Origin: Chaetoceros tenuissimus
Taxonomy: Eukaryota; Bacillariophyta; Thalassiosirophyceae; Chaetocerotales; Chaetocerotaceae
DNA: 64,000 bases
Direction: 5' to 3'
Assembly: GCA_021927905.1 (NCBI GenBank)
Contig: BLLK01000052.1
Location: 126,501 to 190,500, forward strand
The translations under genes were made by a program, and so were the position numbers. Under the pieces are notes generated by a model. That model was given only the letters and a program-made list of their open reading frames with translations. It ran no database searches and was not told the origin of the DNA. Positions 19,521 through 29,684 of the stretch are shown one piece after another; position 1 is the stretch's first letter, and each line of letters opens with the position of its first letter.

Positions 19521-19863
19521 GATAGATTTAAATCCAGTTTATTTTTATTTATTTCAATAATAGAACCACAAATACAGTAAACGACGTAGATAGTGATATT
19601 GTGCATGTAATAACTTTGTAATTGGTATGAAAATGTGAAGATGAATTTTCAACGACATTTTGAAAAACAGCTAAAATAGATGTAGACAGTCGATCCTGGC
19701 TAAATTTTTCAATTCAGCGATGATGTGACGCGTGCGAGAACATAACAAAAAAAAGAAACAACATCCCTTTATTGTTCACATTGAACTACAACAACATCCT
19801 TGTTTTGTTCTACAAGCAGTAATAGTTTTCAGAAATACAAAACTCACTTTATATTAATTAGAA
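19521..19863. other. Intergenic, no gene seen
   Basis: AT-rich spacer between copy 3 and the small membrane protein. It contains GTGACGCGTGCGAGAA near 19726, a CG-rich patch reminiscent of the GTGCGCG patches in other promoters of the window. Nothing else stands out. Confidence 0.4.
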
Positions 19864-20349
19864 ATGCCGAAGCAAAAGATAAAATCAATTAAGGAAGCGA
19901 GTCATCATCGACAGCATCTCGTTCGCTATCAACATGAAGAAATTGAAATCAAGTGTTGTACAAGTCAACACGATGCAGATGTTGCAAAGGCTGAATATAT
20001 TTCAAATGCATTGCAAGAAAAGACTCACGATTTTACAAAAAAAGTGAAGCTGAAAAAAATTTCTATCGATATGAGAATTTTTGCAGTCGGTTGTATATTG
20101 ATGCTCATTACAGGATTGCCCAATTTCAATTTAGCTCTTTCTTCATCGATATCAGGATCTTCTGGAATATTATCTTCAGCGTTATTTGGGATAGGTGGAA
20201 GTCTTGGAGGCTTTCAGAAACAATGGAAATATTTGTATATTGCTGGAATACTGCAAGTTATAACGATTGCATTTATATGTATAGAGACAGAATGGGATGA
20301 ACGCTATCAACGACTGGAAGAAGATTCTTATGGAATGAGGTACAGATGA
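19864..20349 (+). CDS. Small membrane protein, unknown family
   Basis: 161 residues, single exon, ATG in a clean context (AGAAATG). The N-terminal 70 residues are charged and probably cytosolic. Hydrophobic segments lie at about 76-92 (FAVGCILMLITGLPNF), 98-118 (Ser/Gly-rich, ISGSSGILSSALFGIGGSLGG) and 127-143 (LYIAGILQVITIAFICI), then an acidic tail. The Gly/Ser-rich middle helix could be an amphipathic or re-entrant segment. I recognise no family. Confidence 0.55.
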   Translation: MPKQKIKSIKEASHHRQHLVRYQHEEIEIKCCTSQHDADVAKAEYISNALQEKTHDFTKKVKLKKISIDMRIFAVGCILMLITGLPNFNLALSSSISGSSGILSSALFGIGGSLGGFQKQWKYLYIAGILQVITIAFICIETEWDERYQRLEEDSYGMRYR

Positions 20350-20656
20350 AGATATGAGATGCAAAGTCAACGTTTGGCTTGAAAGATTGATATATATCAT
20401 CTGTTACGAAGTATTCTCGATTGCTGTCAAAGATCTTGTAACACAAATTAGGCAACATGATTTTTTTCTCATCAGGGCATAAGAAAAGAACATACAATTA
20501 ATACGCTAGTAATGTAGTTGAATTTATTATTAGAAATCGTATTGAATTTGATATTTGCCAAAACAATGGATAAACTGAACAAGAACTAGTTAACGAGCAA
20601 GAACTAAAAACTGCTGAAAAGCTGTCGAATGTGGCGTCCTCGAGGCTTTCGGTATT
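20350..20656. other. Intergenic, no gene seen
   Basis: AT-rich convergent spacer between the small membrane protein and the LNR pseudogene. No repeat or motif noticed. Confidence 0.4.
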
Positions 20657-21452
20657 TTAAACTGGTTGTGGAAGAGGTGCAGAAGCTTCTGTCTTTTCTA
20701 AAGATTCTTTATTCTCAACTCTTCGTTTGTGACGTCTACTGCCAAAATAACACAACCCAATACTGCACATGAGAACTCCTATAACAATTCCAACTTTTGC
20801 CCCTGCTGACCAGCATTCCAACCCTGAGCCCATATCAAAACCACATTCTGTGGTGTTGTATGGTTCATAATTATCACAAATACCATTTGCAATCCGAGAA
20901 GGATCATATACATGGCAATCAGGATATTCTGCAATTATACAATCGCCTCCGTCCCAACCGCATTCTTCTGTGTTTTATGGATTAGGTTACCCATTGATCA
21001 CACTCACCATTTCCAATCTTATTCAGCGAATCAACTTTACAATTTGGATACTTTGCATTGAACCATGCATTCTCCTCCATCAAAACCACACTCTACTGTA
21101 TTACATTCTCCCGTTAAATGAGGTAAATCAGCAGAACAATTTGGATAACTCAAATTGAACTCAACACAATCTCCATCGTCATATCCGCAGATTCAATTGA
21201 GTTAAAATCTCCACATTCTTTGAAATTATCACATATACCATCTCCTAGATTAAGCCATATACGGTCGTAATAAAGGTACGGCTTATTAACAGTGCAGTTT
21301 AGGTATTGATTAAGAGTAGCAGATGTTCTACGATTATCAATGTTCTTTCCGACCTCCACTGATATCTTCTTTAAATGAATGCCCAATTCTTTCGTTCTTC
21401 TGAAATGATCTAGTTTGCATGATATATTTTCTTTCTGTTTGCTACATAACAT
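20657..21452 (-). pseudogene. LNR membrane protein, multiply frameshifted
   Basis: Read on the minus strand, LNR modules are recognisable throughout (GDGICDNFKECGDFNSIE, GFDGGEC, NTEECGWDGGDCIIAEYPDC, NGICDNYEPYNTTECGFD). A C-terminal TM helix (VGIVIGVLMCSIGLCYFG) and a basic-acidic tail follow, ending at TAA (20657-20659). Continuity needs at least three frame changes: after FNSIE near 21188, near 21065 after GGEC, and around 20970-21000. These are too close for introns. The N-terminal stretch (NRRTSATL, then NCTV) and the tail resemble the minus-strand LNR gene at 28891-29540, so the two are paralogues. The retroelement at 21563 lies just upstream of its 5' end. Confidence 0.65.
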
Positions 21453-21562
21453 AAAATAAACTCTACATAAAATACAATAAACTGATGAGTATCGATCAAA
21501 AGTTCTCTATTGAAAACTATCACATTTCTAATGATTACTATTTGGATTTTTGCGCGAAAGAA

Positions 21563-21701
21563 GTGGTTACCACCACTGCCATTCGTCACTTTCTCTTCTA
21601 GTGTCTATAGCTAATTTATAAGAGCATTGGCGAAAATTGATGTTTACTAGGAAACCTCAACCATGCCGCCAAGGTAAGATGCATTTGAGAATCATCTTGC
21701 C
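21563..21701 (-). repeat. Split direct repeat B2
   Basis: 139-bp outer copy of repeat B, identical on reading to B1 at 21919-22057. It forms the element's downstream end on the minus strand. A G-rich stretch (GGCGGGGGTGGGTGGGAG, about 21704-21721) lies between B2 and A2. Confidence 0.9.
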
Positions 21702-21724
21702 AAGGCGGGGGTGGGTGGGAGAGG

Positions 21725-21919
21725 CTTTTTAATTTTTCTATCTTATCTACTAAGCGTGAATTAAGAAACAACTGAGAACAACCATTAGGTAGTTGTTTCC
21801 TTTCAACATTCAAGTGTTGCTGGTGATGAAGAATATCTCGTTGAGGGGTACACGTGGATGTACATTGAAGGATGATAACCTGGTGTCTAACCCCTCTACG
21901 AGACGTTCCACATTTGCCG
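21725..21919 (-). repeat. Split direct repeat A2
   Basis: 195 bp, identical on reading to A1 at 27475-27669. It contains an inverted pair (GAAACAACT / AGTTGTTTC) that can form a stem-loop and could be involved in circle formation or recombination. Confidence 0.9.
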
Positions 21920-22057
21920 TGGTTACCACCACTGCCATTCGTCACTTTCTCTTCTAGTGTCTATAGCTAATTTATAAGAGCATTGGCGAAAATTGATGTT
22001 TACTAGGAAACCTCAACCATGCCGCCAAGGTAAGATGCATTTGAGAATCATCTTGCC
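21919..22057 (-). repeat. Split direct repeat B1
   Basis: 139-bp inner copy of repeat B abutting A2, located just after the recombinase frame. The junction base G at 21919 is shared with A2. Confidence 0.9.
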
Positions 22058-22085
22058 TGCCACCAAAGCCATAGACGGGTGGGGT

Positions 22086-22925
22086 TTAAAAGAGAGGGAC
22101 TTCTTGGTTTGGAATTAAGGTGAAATTGCCACCAGTCAGCATGCGTTGACTGAAGTGTTGCATAAGTTGAGAATTTTGCAGATGTAGGTATCGTAGCATT
22201 TCATCAGATCTCCAGCGTCCAAGAAGACGGATGACATCAGAATCGACATTTGCGCACAGCAGAGCATTTGCACCAGCAGCTCGCAAGCAGCGTGCGCTAA
22301 CATCGGATGGAAGGAAACCAAGGGCGGGACCAAGAGCAGCAACATTTGTGCGAAGAGTGTTTGTTATATCAGATGGACAAACATGCACAAGACGTTGTCG
22401 TTCTTGGCAAAAATATGTACACAGTGGTGTATTTGGTGCAGCGTTATGCTGTTTCAAATGAATGACTCTACGTGCCAGCGCTTTGACTGGACAGAGGTAG
22501 AATTCTCCACTGCATGAGAGTCCAATGACTTCTCCACGAACTCCATTCTTTTGCGTAGTGAATGTTAATGAAACAAAAGTGGCTTGACGGAGTTGTGTGG
22601 GTGTAGCTGTCATTGTATTGAGTCGCTGATGGCCAATCCAAAATTGAACATCAGCAAGAAGAAAGGGATCACTATCGGTGTTGGAGTAAGAATATTCTCC
22701 AGGACGAAGAAGAAAGAAGAAAGCAATGATTATCATGTCGGCTGTGGCATGTTGATTGAAGCTGTTGCCAGAGAAAGCAATTTGTGCAATTCGACGGATG
22801 ACTGAAAGAGGAACTGGCTTCACTCTATTTGGAGGCGGGTCCTTTTTCTTGTAAGACTTGATCATCCTTGCCAAACGAAAATCAATGTTATCATGACAAT
22901 TTAGTCTTGGGTCCTGTTCACCCAA
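22086..22925 (-). CDS. Retrotransposon tyrosine recombinase
   Basis: 279 residues, the third frame of the element, overlapping the RT frame by 25 bp. Tyrosine recombinase boxes are visible: box I Arg in FFLLRPGEYS (about 73-77), box II region SARCLRAAGANALL (expected HxxR, here RCLR, so the first His is replaced), GRWRSDEM, and the candidate nucleophile Tyr in LRYLHLQ (about 245). The enzyme would integrate a circular cDNA by strand exchange through a 3'-phosphotyrosine link. The box II change occurs at a residue that varies in some families. It may be expressed by re-initiation or frameshifting from the upstream frame; no independent promoter was recognised. Confidence 0.88.
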   Translation of the reverse strand: MGEQDPRLNCHDNIDFRLARMIKSYKKKDPPPNRVKPVPLSVIRRIAQIAFSGNSFNQHATADMIIIAFFFLLRPGEYSYSNTDSDPFLLADVQFWIGHQRLNTMTATPTQLRQATFVSLTFTTQKNGVRGEVIGLSCSGEFYLCPVKALARRVIHLKQHNAAPNTPLCTYFCQERQRLVHVCPSDITNTLRTNVAALGPALGFLPSDVSARCLRAAGANALLCANVDSDVIRLLGRWRSDEMLRYLHLQNSQLMQHFSQRMLTGGNFTLIPNQEVPLF

Positions 22926-25375
22926 TTCAAGGTACGTCTGTCCAATGCTCCGTAGGTAATCTTCAGCTGATCGAGCGCGTATTGGATTCTTGTTGGCTGC
23001 ATAGAATCCGTGTCGTACTCTGTGGAGGAAGACTTGTAGGTACGGTACTTTGTCCTCGACGGTTTGGAGTAAGGGATCTTGGCCCAGGACACTTGTGAAC
23101 TCAATCCACTTTTCCCAGTGTGTGTCAGAGGCGGCGGAACGTCCAGTAGTAACTCCTTGTCGAACTTCTTGTTCCGCAAAGCCGAGATCACGCCAGAAAT
23201 CAGCTTTTGTGTCGGGTGCACAATTTTGAAGGTGTATTTCTGTTTGAATTTGGAATTAAAGTGAGTGAGAAGTTCGCAATTGGATAAATGGAATAAACGA
23301 GAAGAGTCATCAGCAAGAGGATTGGATGGTCCGGAGATGTAATCATGCCTAGGAACGTATCTATGAAAGCGCTGATGAATTCCAAAGAGTCTCAAGAGTT
23401 GATGTGTTACTGCTGCATTTGTTGCACTTCCTTTCCTTTCCCAGAAGAGAGTAGCCAGATTATCCGTCTTGCTGACCAGTGTCCTTTCTCGAACATCCAA
23501 ACAATGTGCTATCACATCCAAGTGTAGTAATCCTCCAGCTAATTCTAAATCGGAATTTGTAATCTTTCCTTGAGGATTGTCTTCGGTGACCAAGTCATCA
23601 ATGATGTCTTGAGGCCACTTGTATCTCCACAGTAACGGATGCAATGTGTTTTTGTTTTTCATACGACTTCCAATTGTGTGAGAAGGGAACCAAACACCGC
23701 CTGCTCCTTCACCTGACGCATCATGAAAGCCTAAAGCTGATGGTAAAAGTGGCACTAGCTCGGCAATACGAGTTGGTCTCTTTGAAATGTCTTTGAGCAT
23801 CCATTGAAAATCTGCAATCGATTGATGTACACCCTTCCGCAAAGAAATTCGACTTCTCTTATCCAACGATCGCAACGCTTCTTGCATCATTCCAAACATA
23901 CATCTTGCACCAGGTAGTGCTAAAGCCATAGACCGTAATTCACCAAGAAGCTTATGCCATTTCTTGACACCTATGCGTTTCTGTGTTGAGGGAATACTCG
24001 ATAGAATGGCGCCAAGTCTTTCCTGACGATGCTGTGGAAGCTCAATGGTCATTGCTACTGTATTTATGATCCACCCAAGCACTAGCTTGATTGTGCTCCA
24101 AGAGCAATCTCCCTTTCTCAACTTTTTGAGTGACACTGGTTCGCGTCTGTATTCACTGTCATAGAAGTCATTGGGACGGAACACTGTATCAATTGCGTGT
24201 AACAATGTGTCTCGGACGTAATTTCGATTACCAGTTTGTGCAAGGGCAATGAAGTCATCAACAAATACGTCGATATACTGTAGTAATGTCATAGGGAAGG
24301 GTAGAGACGGATCTCTAACAGTAGGAATATCAGTTTGTGATAGTGATGAATTCAGCGTGGTAGCTGAAACAAATGGGGGCTGCAGCGCAGTAGCTGTAGC
24401 AGTTGGGGGTGATATTGGGCCATCCATAGGTGCAGCATGTTTAGAAAGTGGATGAGCTGCAGAAGGACTTCCAGCTTGTAGTGAACGATTGGCTAGGTCA
24501 GCAATTGTTTCAGTGGCAGTACAGAACGCTGGAGGAGAATTCTTCCAGCCCATTGGCAATACTAGTGGAAAGGCTACAAGGTTGTTGTGTGTTGCAGAAG
24601 GGAAGGTCACTCCCAGCTTGGGTATATCGTCAATGTTGAGGCACAACCGATAAAAGCCATCGGATAAGTCTACCTTCATAAGCTGGACTGGTCCATGATT
24701 GGGATTGGAAAGCAATATTTCGCGAAGTATTCTATCCAAAGCATGACCAAATTGCATGGAATCCAAGACCAGTGGCAACGTGTCTTCATTTATATTGTAG
24801 AAGCTATAATCGACAATCCATCTAGGTCTTCTCTCGCGTTGTGGAACAACTCCAGGTGGCGATAGGCGTAGGTTTGGCAATGACTGAACGTCTTCGAATG
24901 GCAGGATGATCCACTGCCCTTTCTGCATCATATCCACAAACTCTTCCTCCAGAAAATCAAGATACTCGAAGCAAGACCGATGACTGCCTCTTTGCAGCGC
25001 TTCATCAATACGTTCTTTGCTCCACGGCTTGGTTTTGAAACGAACTGGAACTCCTCTCTTTCTGTACTGGTTCAGTACATGACCAGCAGGATGATTTATA
25101 TTTGTAGTTGCTAAGTCGACTCTGCCTCTTTTAATCTGTATGAACTTTCTCCAACCCACTTTCCTAAACAAATCAGCATCCGATTCAATTAACTTACCAA
25201 TATCACGGTGATGTGGAAGTTTAGTGTTTTTTACACTAGTTTCCACATTCACCTTGATGCGTTTTGCATCGTTATTTGATGGGGGTTTTGTTTGAAGGGG
25301 GTTGGTTGGCGAGACCGAAGGAATAGGAATAGAAGTAAGGGTAACTGGGCTTAAATTAGGCGCTACACTATTCAA
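22901..25375 (-). CDS. Retrotransposon reverse transcriptase-RNase H
   Basis: 824 residues. RT fingers and palm are visible: RPRWIVDYSFYN, LMKVDLSDGFYRL (first catalytic Asp), FPLVLPMGWKNSPPAFC, and the active site IDVFVDDFIAL (VDD in place of YxDD) at about 360-370. RNase H residues follow: GFHDASGEGAGG, the Glu in NSDLELAGG, SKTDNLATL, and a final Asp in NPLADDSSR. This combination and order are typical of DIRS-order elements. There is no aspartic protease or integrase, as expected for this order. A Thr/Ala/Pro-rich insertion (about 290-345) sits in the palm before the VDD motif. It overlaps the recombinase frame and is 18 bp downstream of the gag-like frame. Confidence 0.93.
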   Translation of the reverse strand: MNSVAPNLSPVTLTSIPIPSVSPTNPLQTKPPSNNDAKRIKVNVETSVKNTKLPHHRDIGKLIESDADLFRKVGWRKFIQIKRGRVDLATTNINHPAGHVLNQYRKRGVPVRFKTKPWSKERIDEALQRGSHRSCFEYLDFLEEEFVDMMQKGQWIILPFEDVQSLPNLRLSPPGVVPQRERRPRWIVDYSFYNINEDTLPLVLDSMQFGHALDRILREILLSNPNHGPVQLMKVDLSDGFYRLCLNIDDIPKLGVTFPSATHNNLVAFPLVLPMGWKNSPPAFCTATETIADLANRSLQAGSPSAAHPLSKHAAPMDGPISPPTATATALQPPFVSATTLNSSLSQTDIPTVRDPSLPFPMTLLQYIDVFVDDFIALAQTGNRNYVRDTLLHAIDTVFRPNDFYDSEYRREPVSLKKLRKGDCSWSTIKLVLGWIINTVAMTIELPQHRQERLGAILSSIPSTQKRIGVKKWHKLLGELRSMALALPGARCMFGMMQEALRSLDKRSRISLRKGVHQSIADFQWMLKDISKRPTRIAELVPLLPSALGFHDASGEGAGGVWFPSHTIGSRMKNKNTLHPLLWRYKWPQDIIDDLVTEDNPQGKITNSDLELAGGLLHLDVIAHCLDVRERTLVSKTDNLATLFWERKGSATNAAVTHQLLRLFGIHQRFHRYVPRHDYISGPSNPLADDSSRLFHLSNCELLTHFNSKFKQKYTFKIVHPTQKLISGVISALRNKKFDKELLLDVPPPLTHTGKSGLSSQVSWAKIPYSKPSRTKYRTYKSSSTEYDTDSMQPTRIQYALDQLKITYGALDRRTLNWVNRTQD

Positions 25376-25393
25376 TTCCTTCCAGCCAAGTTT

Positions 25394-27436
25394 TCACTGG
25401 TGAGGCCAGTGCTCCGAGCACAACTGCACCATCGGTGCATATTGGCTGGCAGAATAAGGGACATGATCATAAGAAGAGTTGCAACCTTCATTGCAGGTAC
25501 CCTTCACATGGTAAGCAAGGCACATCGTCTTGTTGGAGTCTACACGGGATTTGGGCAACTCTAATCCTGCTGCTAACCATCTAGATCTTACATCTCTAGC
25601 TCGCATGGATCTATCCTCTCTGTATTGGTTGAATAGGTCGGCATTGAAGGTAGGATTTGTGATAGTACGGTTTCCTCCAGGTGTGGCTCTGCTATCACTG
25701 TCATCACGTCCTTGCAATCCTCCAGTAGTAAGTGAAGGTGATGGATTTACATTGGTTAATCCCAACTGCTCCAGAAAATGAGATCCCATGACTGGCTCCC
25801 ATTGCTGATGCAGACGAATGGATTGGAAAACTCCATGTGTATTCAGAGTGGGAAGATCTGCAGGCTGAACATTTGGGTAAGAAGCCATATCGAACCAATA
25901 ATCTATCTCCGTCTGCAGTTTGAACTGAAGCCGAGGCCAAAAGAGGAGTCTGCCATTCAATTCACAACCCGCTTGATACATCTGAAGCTCTACCTGCTTC
26001 TGGTTTAACATACGATAATAAGTAGCAAGATTGGTTGTTACCGGATGTGCACCTCCCCAGAGGCACTGATGATAGATGAGATATTTCTGAATCAGGTGCA
26101 AATAGCTGACAGTATCCGTGGAGGCCTTGATGTCCAAACCTGAGATGAGCTGAAGGTCCGCAGCCGAAGGTGCTGCTCCACCCGAGTGTAACGTTTCGTA
26201 CAAAGTAGCTTGCTGTACTACGCTGGAATTGCTGGTATCAAGAAGGAAGGAATTAAAATATTCCTTAAAGTCACCTGCAGCGGAGGCTGAGTGGAATTGC
26301 AGATTCAAGATTTTCTCCAAGATCCCTGGAGTGGTATCAACTTTCACATAGGTGAGATGCAACTGCTGTTTGGCGAGTTCCAAGTGCTGGCTGAGGATTC
26401 TGATCCGATCCCCCTTTTTAGACCTAGCCAACTGGTTCCAAACAGGTTGCAATAAGTTTCCATTTTGGACTTGTGCATAAGTAAGAAGTTTGTCATACGA
26501 CGCTGGATACTCCGACTGGAAAGTCTTGTTCCTTGCCCTATTTCTTTCCTGTTGACTCTCGATTCTTCCCAAATGTACTTCTTGTGTCAAGGCATGAATG
26601 CCTTGGCTCACTAGCGTAGCTTGTGCGTGTCCAACCGCGTTGTTAAAATGGGGAAAATCCTCATACAGAAGTCTTCTACGATGTGCAATCAAATCCGGAT
26701 CCAAGGCTACTACAGTAGGTAGATCTTCAGAGTCTAGAGCCAGATGTGATAAATCATTAGGTGTAGGACGACTCATGCATGCTCTCAGATAATTAATCAG
26801 TGGTTCACATTGCTGTTCCAATTGATCAGTGACGATGGCTCCTCTCATAGTAGTCCAGAGTTCCTTAGGTGTGTGTGGACGATCTATTACCAATGGTACA
26901 TATGCATGTGGCACTAAGCAGCAATACCTTGTACGGATAAGCTCAACATTAGGGTCATTGGCTTGAAATGGGCCGAAAAGTTCGTCATCGGGATCCGCCG
27001 CGATCAAGTTGTCCAGTTGAGCCGCAGTTGGCACCAACATGTTATTGGACTGATGATACATGGAACGAGGCCAAATCGCTAATGAGAACTGTTGCTCCAT
27101 CAAATCTCCAATTTGAATAAAAATTTCACCGTCATGAGGAGTAGCTCTAATGGGAGAAGCAGTGTAGGTTGCTGGGTTGATGTAGGCATGAATCTTCTCT
27201 GAATCTTCATGGTATACTATGAAGCAGTATGTCACGGCTGGTTGGCCTTGTCTACCAGATAACGCAGTTTCTTCTACTTGGACAGGTGTAAAGTTATTGA
27301 AGTCAGTGTACAGAGCAAGTAGGGTCTGAACATGTCCATCCATAGTGTTGTTCGTAGCATCGCTGAAAAGGTCGAAGTAAGTTGTTGTTGGCGCAGCGGG
27401 CGCTGCCGGAATGGCTCCTTGTCCAGCATGAGCCAT
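25394..27436 (-). CDS. Retrotransposon gag-like protein
   Basis: 680 residues, the first frame of the element, starting at ATG 27436 just inside repeat A1. It is Gln/Leu-rich and largely helical in the middle, with a C-terminal basic region (MRARDVRSRW) and one Cys-containing segment (CLAYHVKGTCNEGCNSSYDH). That segment resembles a CCCH/CCHC-type nucleic-acid-binding knuckle with spacing CxxxxxxxCxxxCxxxxxH. The position and the C-terminal knuckle fit a capsid/nucleocapsid role. Sequence similarity to known Gag cannot be judged by eye. Confidence 0.75.
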   Translation of the reverse strand: MAHAGQGAIPAAPAAPTTTYFDLFSDATNNTMDGHVQTLLALYTDFNNFTPVQVEETALSGRQGQPAVTYCFIVYHEDSEKIHAYINPATYTASPIRATPHDGEIFIQIGDLMEQQFSLAIWPRSMYHQSNNMLVPTAAQLDNLIAADPDDELFGPFQANDPNVELIRTRYCCLVPHAYVPLVIDRPHTPKELWTTMRGAIVTDQLEQQCEPLINYLRACMSRPTPNDLSHLALDSEDLPTVVALDPDLIAHRRRLLYEDFPHFNNAVGHAQATLVSQGIHALTQEVHLGRIESQQERNRARNKTFQSEYPASYDKLLTYAQVQNGNLLQPVWNQLARSKKGDRIRILSQHLELAKQQLHLTYVKVDTTPGILEKILNLQFHSASAAGDFKEYFNSFLLDTSNSSVVQQATLYETLHSGGAAPSAADLQLISGLDIKASTDTVSYLHLIQKYLIYHQCLWGGAHPVTTNLATYYRMLNQKQVELQMYQAGCELNGRLLFWPRLQFKLQTEIDYWFDMASYPNVQPADLPTLNTHGVFQSIRLHQQWEPVMGSHFLEQLGLTNVNPSPSLTTGGLQGRDDSDSRATPGGNRTITNPTFNADLFNQYREDRSMRARDVRSRWLAAGLELPKSRVDSNKTMCLAYHVKGTCNEGCNSSYDHVPYSASQYAPMVQLCSEHWPHQ

Positions 27437-27474
27437 GGTAGAAGTGTGAGCTGCGGTGATGAACAGGTATTCAC

Positions 27475-27669
27475 CTTTTTAATTTTTCTATCTTATCTAC
27501 TAAGCGTGAATTAAGAAACAACTGAGAACAACCATTAGGTAGTTGTTTCCTTTCAACATTCAAGTGTTGCTGGTGATGAAGAATATCTCGTTGAGGGGTA
27601 CACGTGGATGTACATTGAAGGATGATAACCTGGTGTCTAACCCCTCTACGAGACGTTCCACATTTGCCG
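27475..27669 (-). repeat. Split direct repeat A1
   Basis: 195 bp at the element's upstream end, identical on reading to A2. It contains or adjoins the transcription start of the element and ends 38 bp before the gag-like ATG. Confidence 0.9.
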
Positions 27670-27865
27670 AGAAGAAGAACAGCCTTAGCAGCTGGTGTGA
27701 CTTTTTGCGATGGGAATGACGGGTCATTTTACCGTCCCAACGGTCTTTGGAAGAAACTTTCACGTTGAAACACAAACTTCGAAAACAACAATTGAAACCT
27801 AAAGAGAAGTTTGTTAATGAATTAAGATTACACTCGTCAGTGACATACTAGTAACATATAGAGAT

Positions 27866-28696
27866 ATGAAAGAAGTCAAGACAAGAATAGAACAACGCGT
27901 TGCTATTACTTGGGATTATCCGAATTGTGAAGTCGACGATCCATCTCTAATTGGAAATGGAATTTGTAATGGTAGAGGACCCTACAATACCAAACGATGT
28001 GGTTGGGACGGTGGAGATTGTTTAATTAAAGAATATCCTGATTGCCACGTCTATTCTCCTAGCTTTATTGGAAATGGTAGATGTGACGGAAACAATCTAT
28101 ATATGAGAAAAGATCAATACAATATAGAAGAATGTGGTTGGGACGGTGGGGACTGCCTTGACTTCAATGAAAAGTATCCCAACTGTATAGTAACTTTTCC
28201 ATATGTTATTGGAAATGGTAAATGCAATGGTGAAGAATATAATACTAAAGAATGTGGGTTCGACGGAGGTGATTGTATTATTGATGAATATCCTGAATGT
28301 CAAGTCGATGAACCCGACTTGATTGGAAATAGTCTATGTAATGGTGGCATCTACAATACAGAAAAATGTGGTTGGGATGGTGGAGATTGCCTTGATTTTA
28401 ATGAAAAGTATCCAAATTGCATAGTTACTTATCCGTATTATATTGGAGATGGACAATGTAATGGATACAGTTACACGAACGAAGAATGCGGGTGGGACGG
28501 TGGTGACTGCCAATATGAAACTAGCAGGAGCGTTGATCCCTACGTTTATTATGTTTTATTTTATCTGTTTCTGTTTGTTTGTGTACCCTGCCTTCTCATG
28601 TATTGTGCATGTAGAAGTATTTGTACAAGCTGGAGTAAAGAAGACCCAACAACAAATGGTCGACATGATGCCGAAATAAAAACGAATGAAGTTTAA
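27866..28696 (+). CDS. Single-pass membrane protein with five LNR modules
   Basis: 276 residues without introns. Five LNRs run head to tail (about 20-205), each with YPxC, IGNGxC(N/D)G, a spaced Cys and C(G/N)(W/F)DGGDC. Their Asp residues match the Ca2+ ligands of Notch LNRs. A TM helix follows (about 218-243, YYVLFYLFLFVCVPCLLMYCAC, Cys-rich) and then a short charged tail. No signal peptide is visible at the N-terminus (MKEVKTRIEQRV), so a 5' exon may be missing, perhaps displaced by the retroelement ending 197 bp upstream at 27669. The N-terminus resembles that of the LNR-RING protein at 30914, indicating common ancestry. Confidence 0.8.
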   Translation: MKEVKTRIEQRVAITWDYPNCEVDDPSLIGNGICNGRGPYNTKRCGWDGGDCLIKEYPDCHVYSPSFIGNGRCDGNNLYMRKDQYNIEECGWDGGDCLDFNEKYPNCIVTFPYVIGNGKCNGEEYNTKECGFDGGDCIIDEYPECQVDEPDLIGNSLCNGGIYNTEKCGWDGGDCLDFNEKYPNCIVTYPYYIGDGQCNGYSYTNEECGWDGGDCQYETSRSVDPYVYYVLFYLFLFVCVPCLLMYCACRSICTSWSKEDPTTNGRHDAEIKTNEV

Positions 28697-28890
28697 TTAT
28701 AACACATCAATAAGAGTAGTAGGAAATAGAACATAGACATTGCTTGGTCAAAGAATGTTTTAGTTAAAATGATGAATATTTCTTCCTTGCTAACTATGGG
28801 TCCTATATATTTAAAGATGAAGTACTTGACTTTTAACAAAAGGATAAGCGTAAATACAGATGATCTCGTAGGCTTGTGTAAATATATTTG

Positions 28891-29540
28891 TTACTTTTTA
28901 CGAAGCATAGACGACGTAAAATATGCAAAGGCATCTACTACATACTGGCGACGTCTAAATCCATAAAGAAATAATCCAAGACTGGCGACTGCTGCTACTA
29001 CACCAATTATAGCTTTTTCTTCTGTTGCATTGCACAACATTCCTGAGCATTCATATGTACAGTCTCCCCCATCAAAGCCACATTCTGTGGTGTTATATGG
29101 TGGGTAATCATTACATTCGCTGTTTCCAACCCATTCAGGACGAGGAGCTGTACAATTAGGATACTTTTCATTGAACTCAATGCAATCTCCGTCATCCCAG
29201 CCGCATTCTTTTGTATTGAACGTGCCACCGTGACACCAGTCATTTCCTAAAAGTATACCTGGAGAGAAAGCTGTTTTGGGTACTTTGTATTGAAAACGAT
29301 ACAATCTCCAGCATCATACCCGCATTCGATTGAATTAAAATCTCCACTTTCTTTGTAATTATCACAATTACCATCTCCTAAGTATTGTACATTCATGACA
29401 GTGCAATTAGGATATGTTGTAGATGTTCTACGATTCTCGAGCGATGTTCTTTTCATCACCTGTAGAAGACGAGACAATACTTTGAGTACCTTCTTTCTTG
29501 AAACCTCCACTAGTATCCTCGAATGAATGGCTGATTCCAT
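28891..29540 (-). pseudogene. LNR membrane protein with one frameshift
   Basis: Two overlapping frames together form one LNR protein: 29540-29247 (GDGNCDNYKESGDFNSIECGYDAGDC) and 29304-28891 (LLGNDWCHGGTFNTKECGWDDGDC, NSECNDYPPYNTTECGFDGGDC, then a TM helix AIIGVVAAVASLGLFLYGF and a basic tail). The frame break lies near 29270-29285, where the expected YPNC of the second LNR is damaged; it is a small deletion or an assembly error, too short for an intron. Gene order, N-terminal NRRTSTTYPNCTV and the C-terminal arrangement match the pseudogene at 20657-21452. Confidence 0.65.
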
Positions 29541-29684
29541 TGCTCATCTTTAGTTGTCTTGTCTGCATTATCCTCATACTTCTTTTCAAATTGAATAGAA
29601 TAGAATATTTGCTAATCTTGTGTTTCGCAGATTCGAAGATTTACCTTCTCAGAAGAGAAAATGTGAGGATGACTATTACTTATT

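Larger units (their letters stand above)
21563..27669 (-). mobile_element. PAT/Ngaro-type tyrosine-recombinase retrotransposon
   Basis: A 6107-bp element read on the minus strand: repeat A1 (27475-27669), gag-like frame, RT-RNaseH frame, tyrosine recombinase frame, then B1 (21919-22057), A2 (21725-21919) and B2 (21563-21701). The two A copies (195 bp) and the two B copies (139 bp) look identical on reading. The A1...B1-A2-B2 split direct repeats and the encoded tyrosine recombinase are diagnostic of PAT/Ngaro members of the DIRS order, which integrate by recombination and usually leave no target duplication; none is seen. All three frames are open, so the insertion looks recent and possibly still mobile. 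I see no methyltransferase domain, which favours Ngaro over PAT. Confidence 0.92.
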
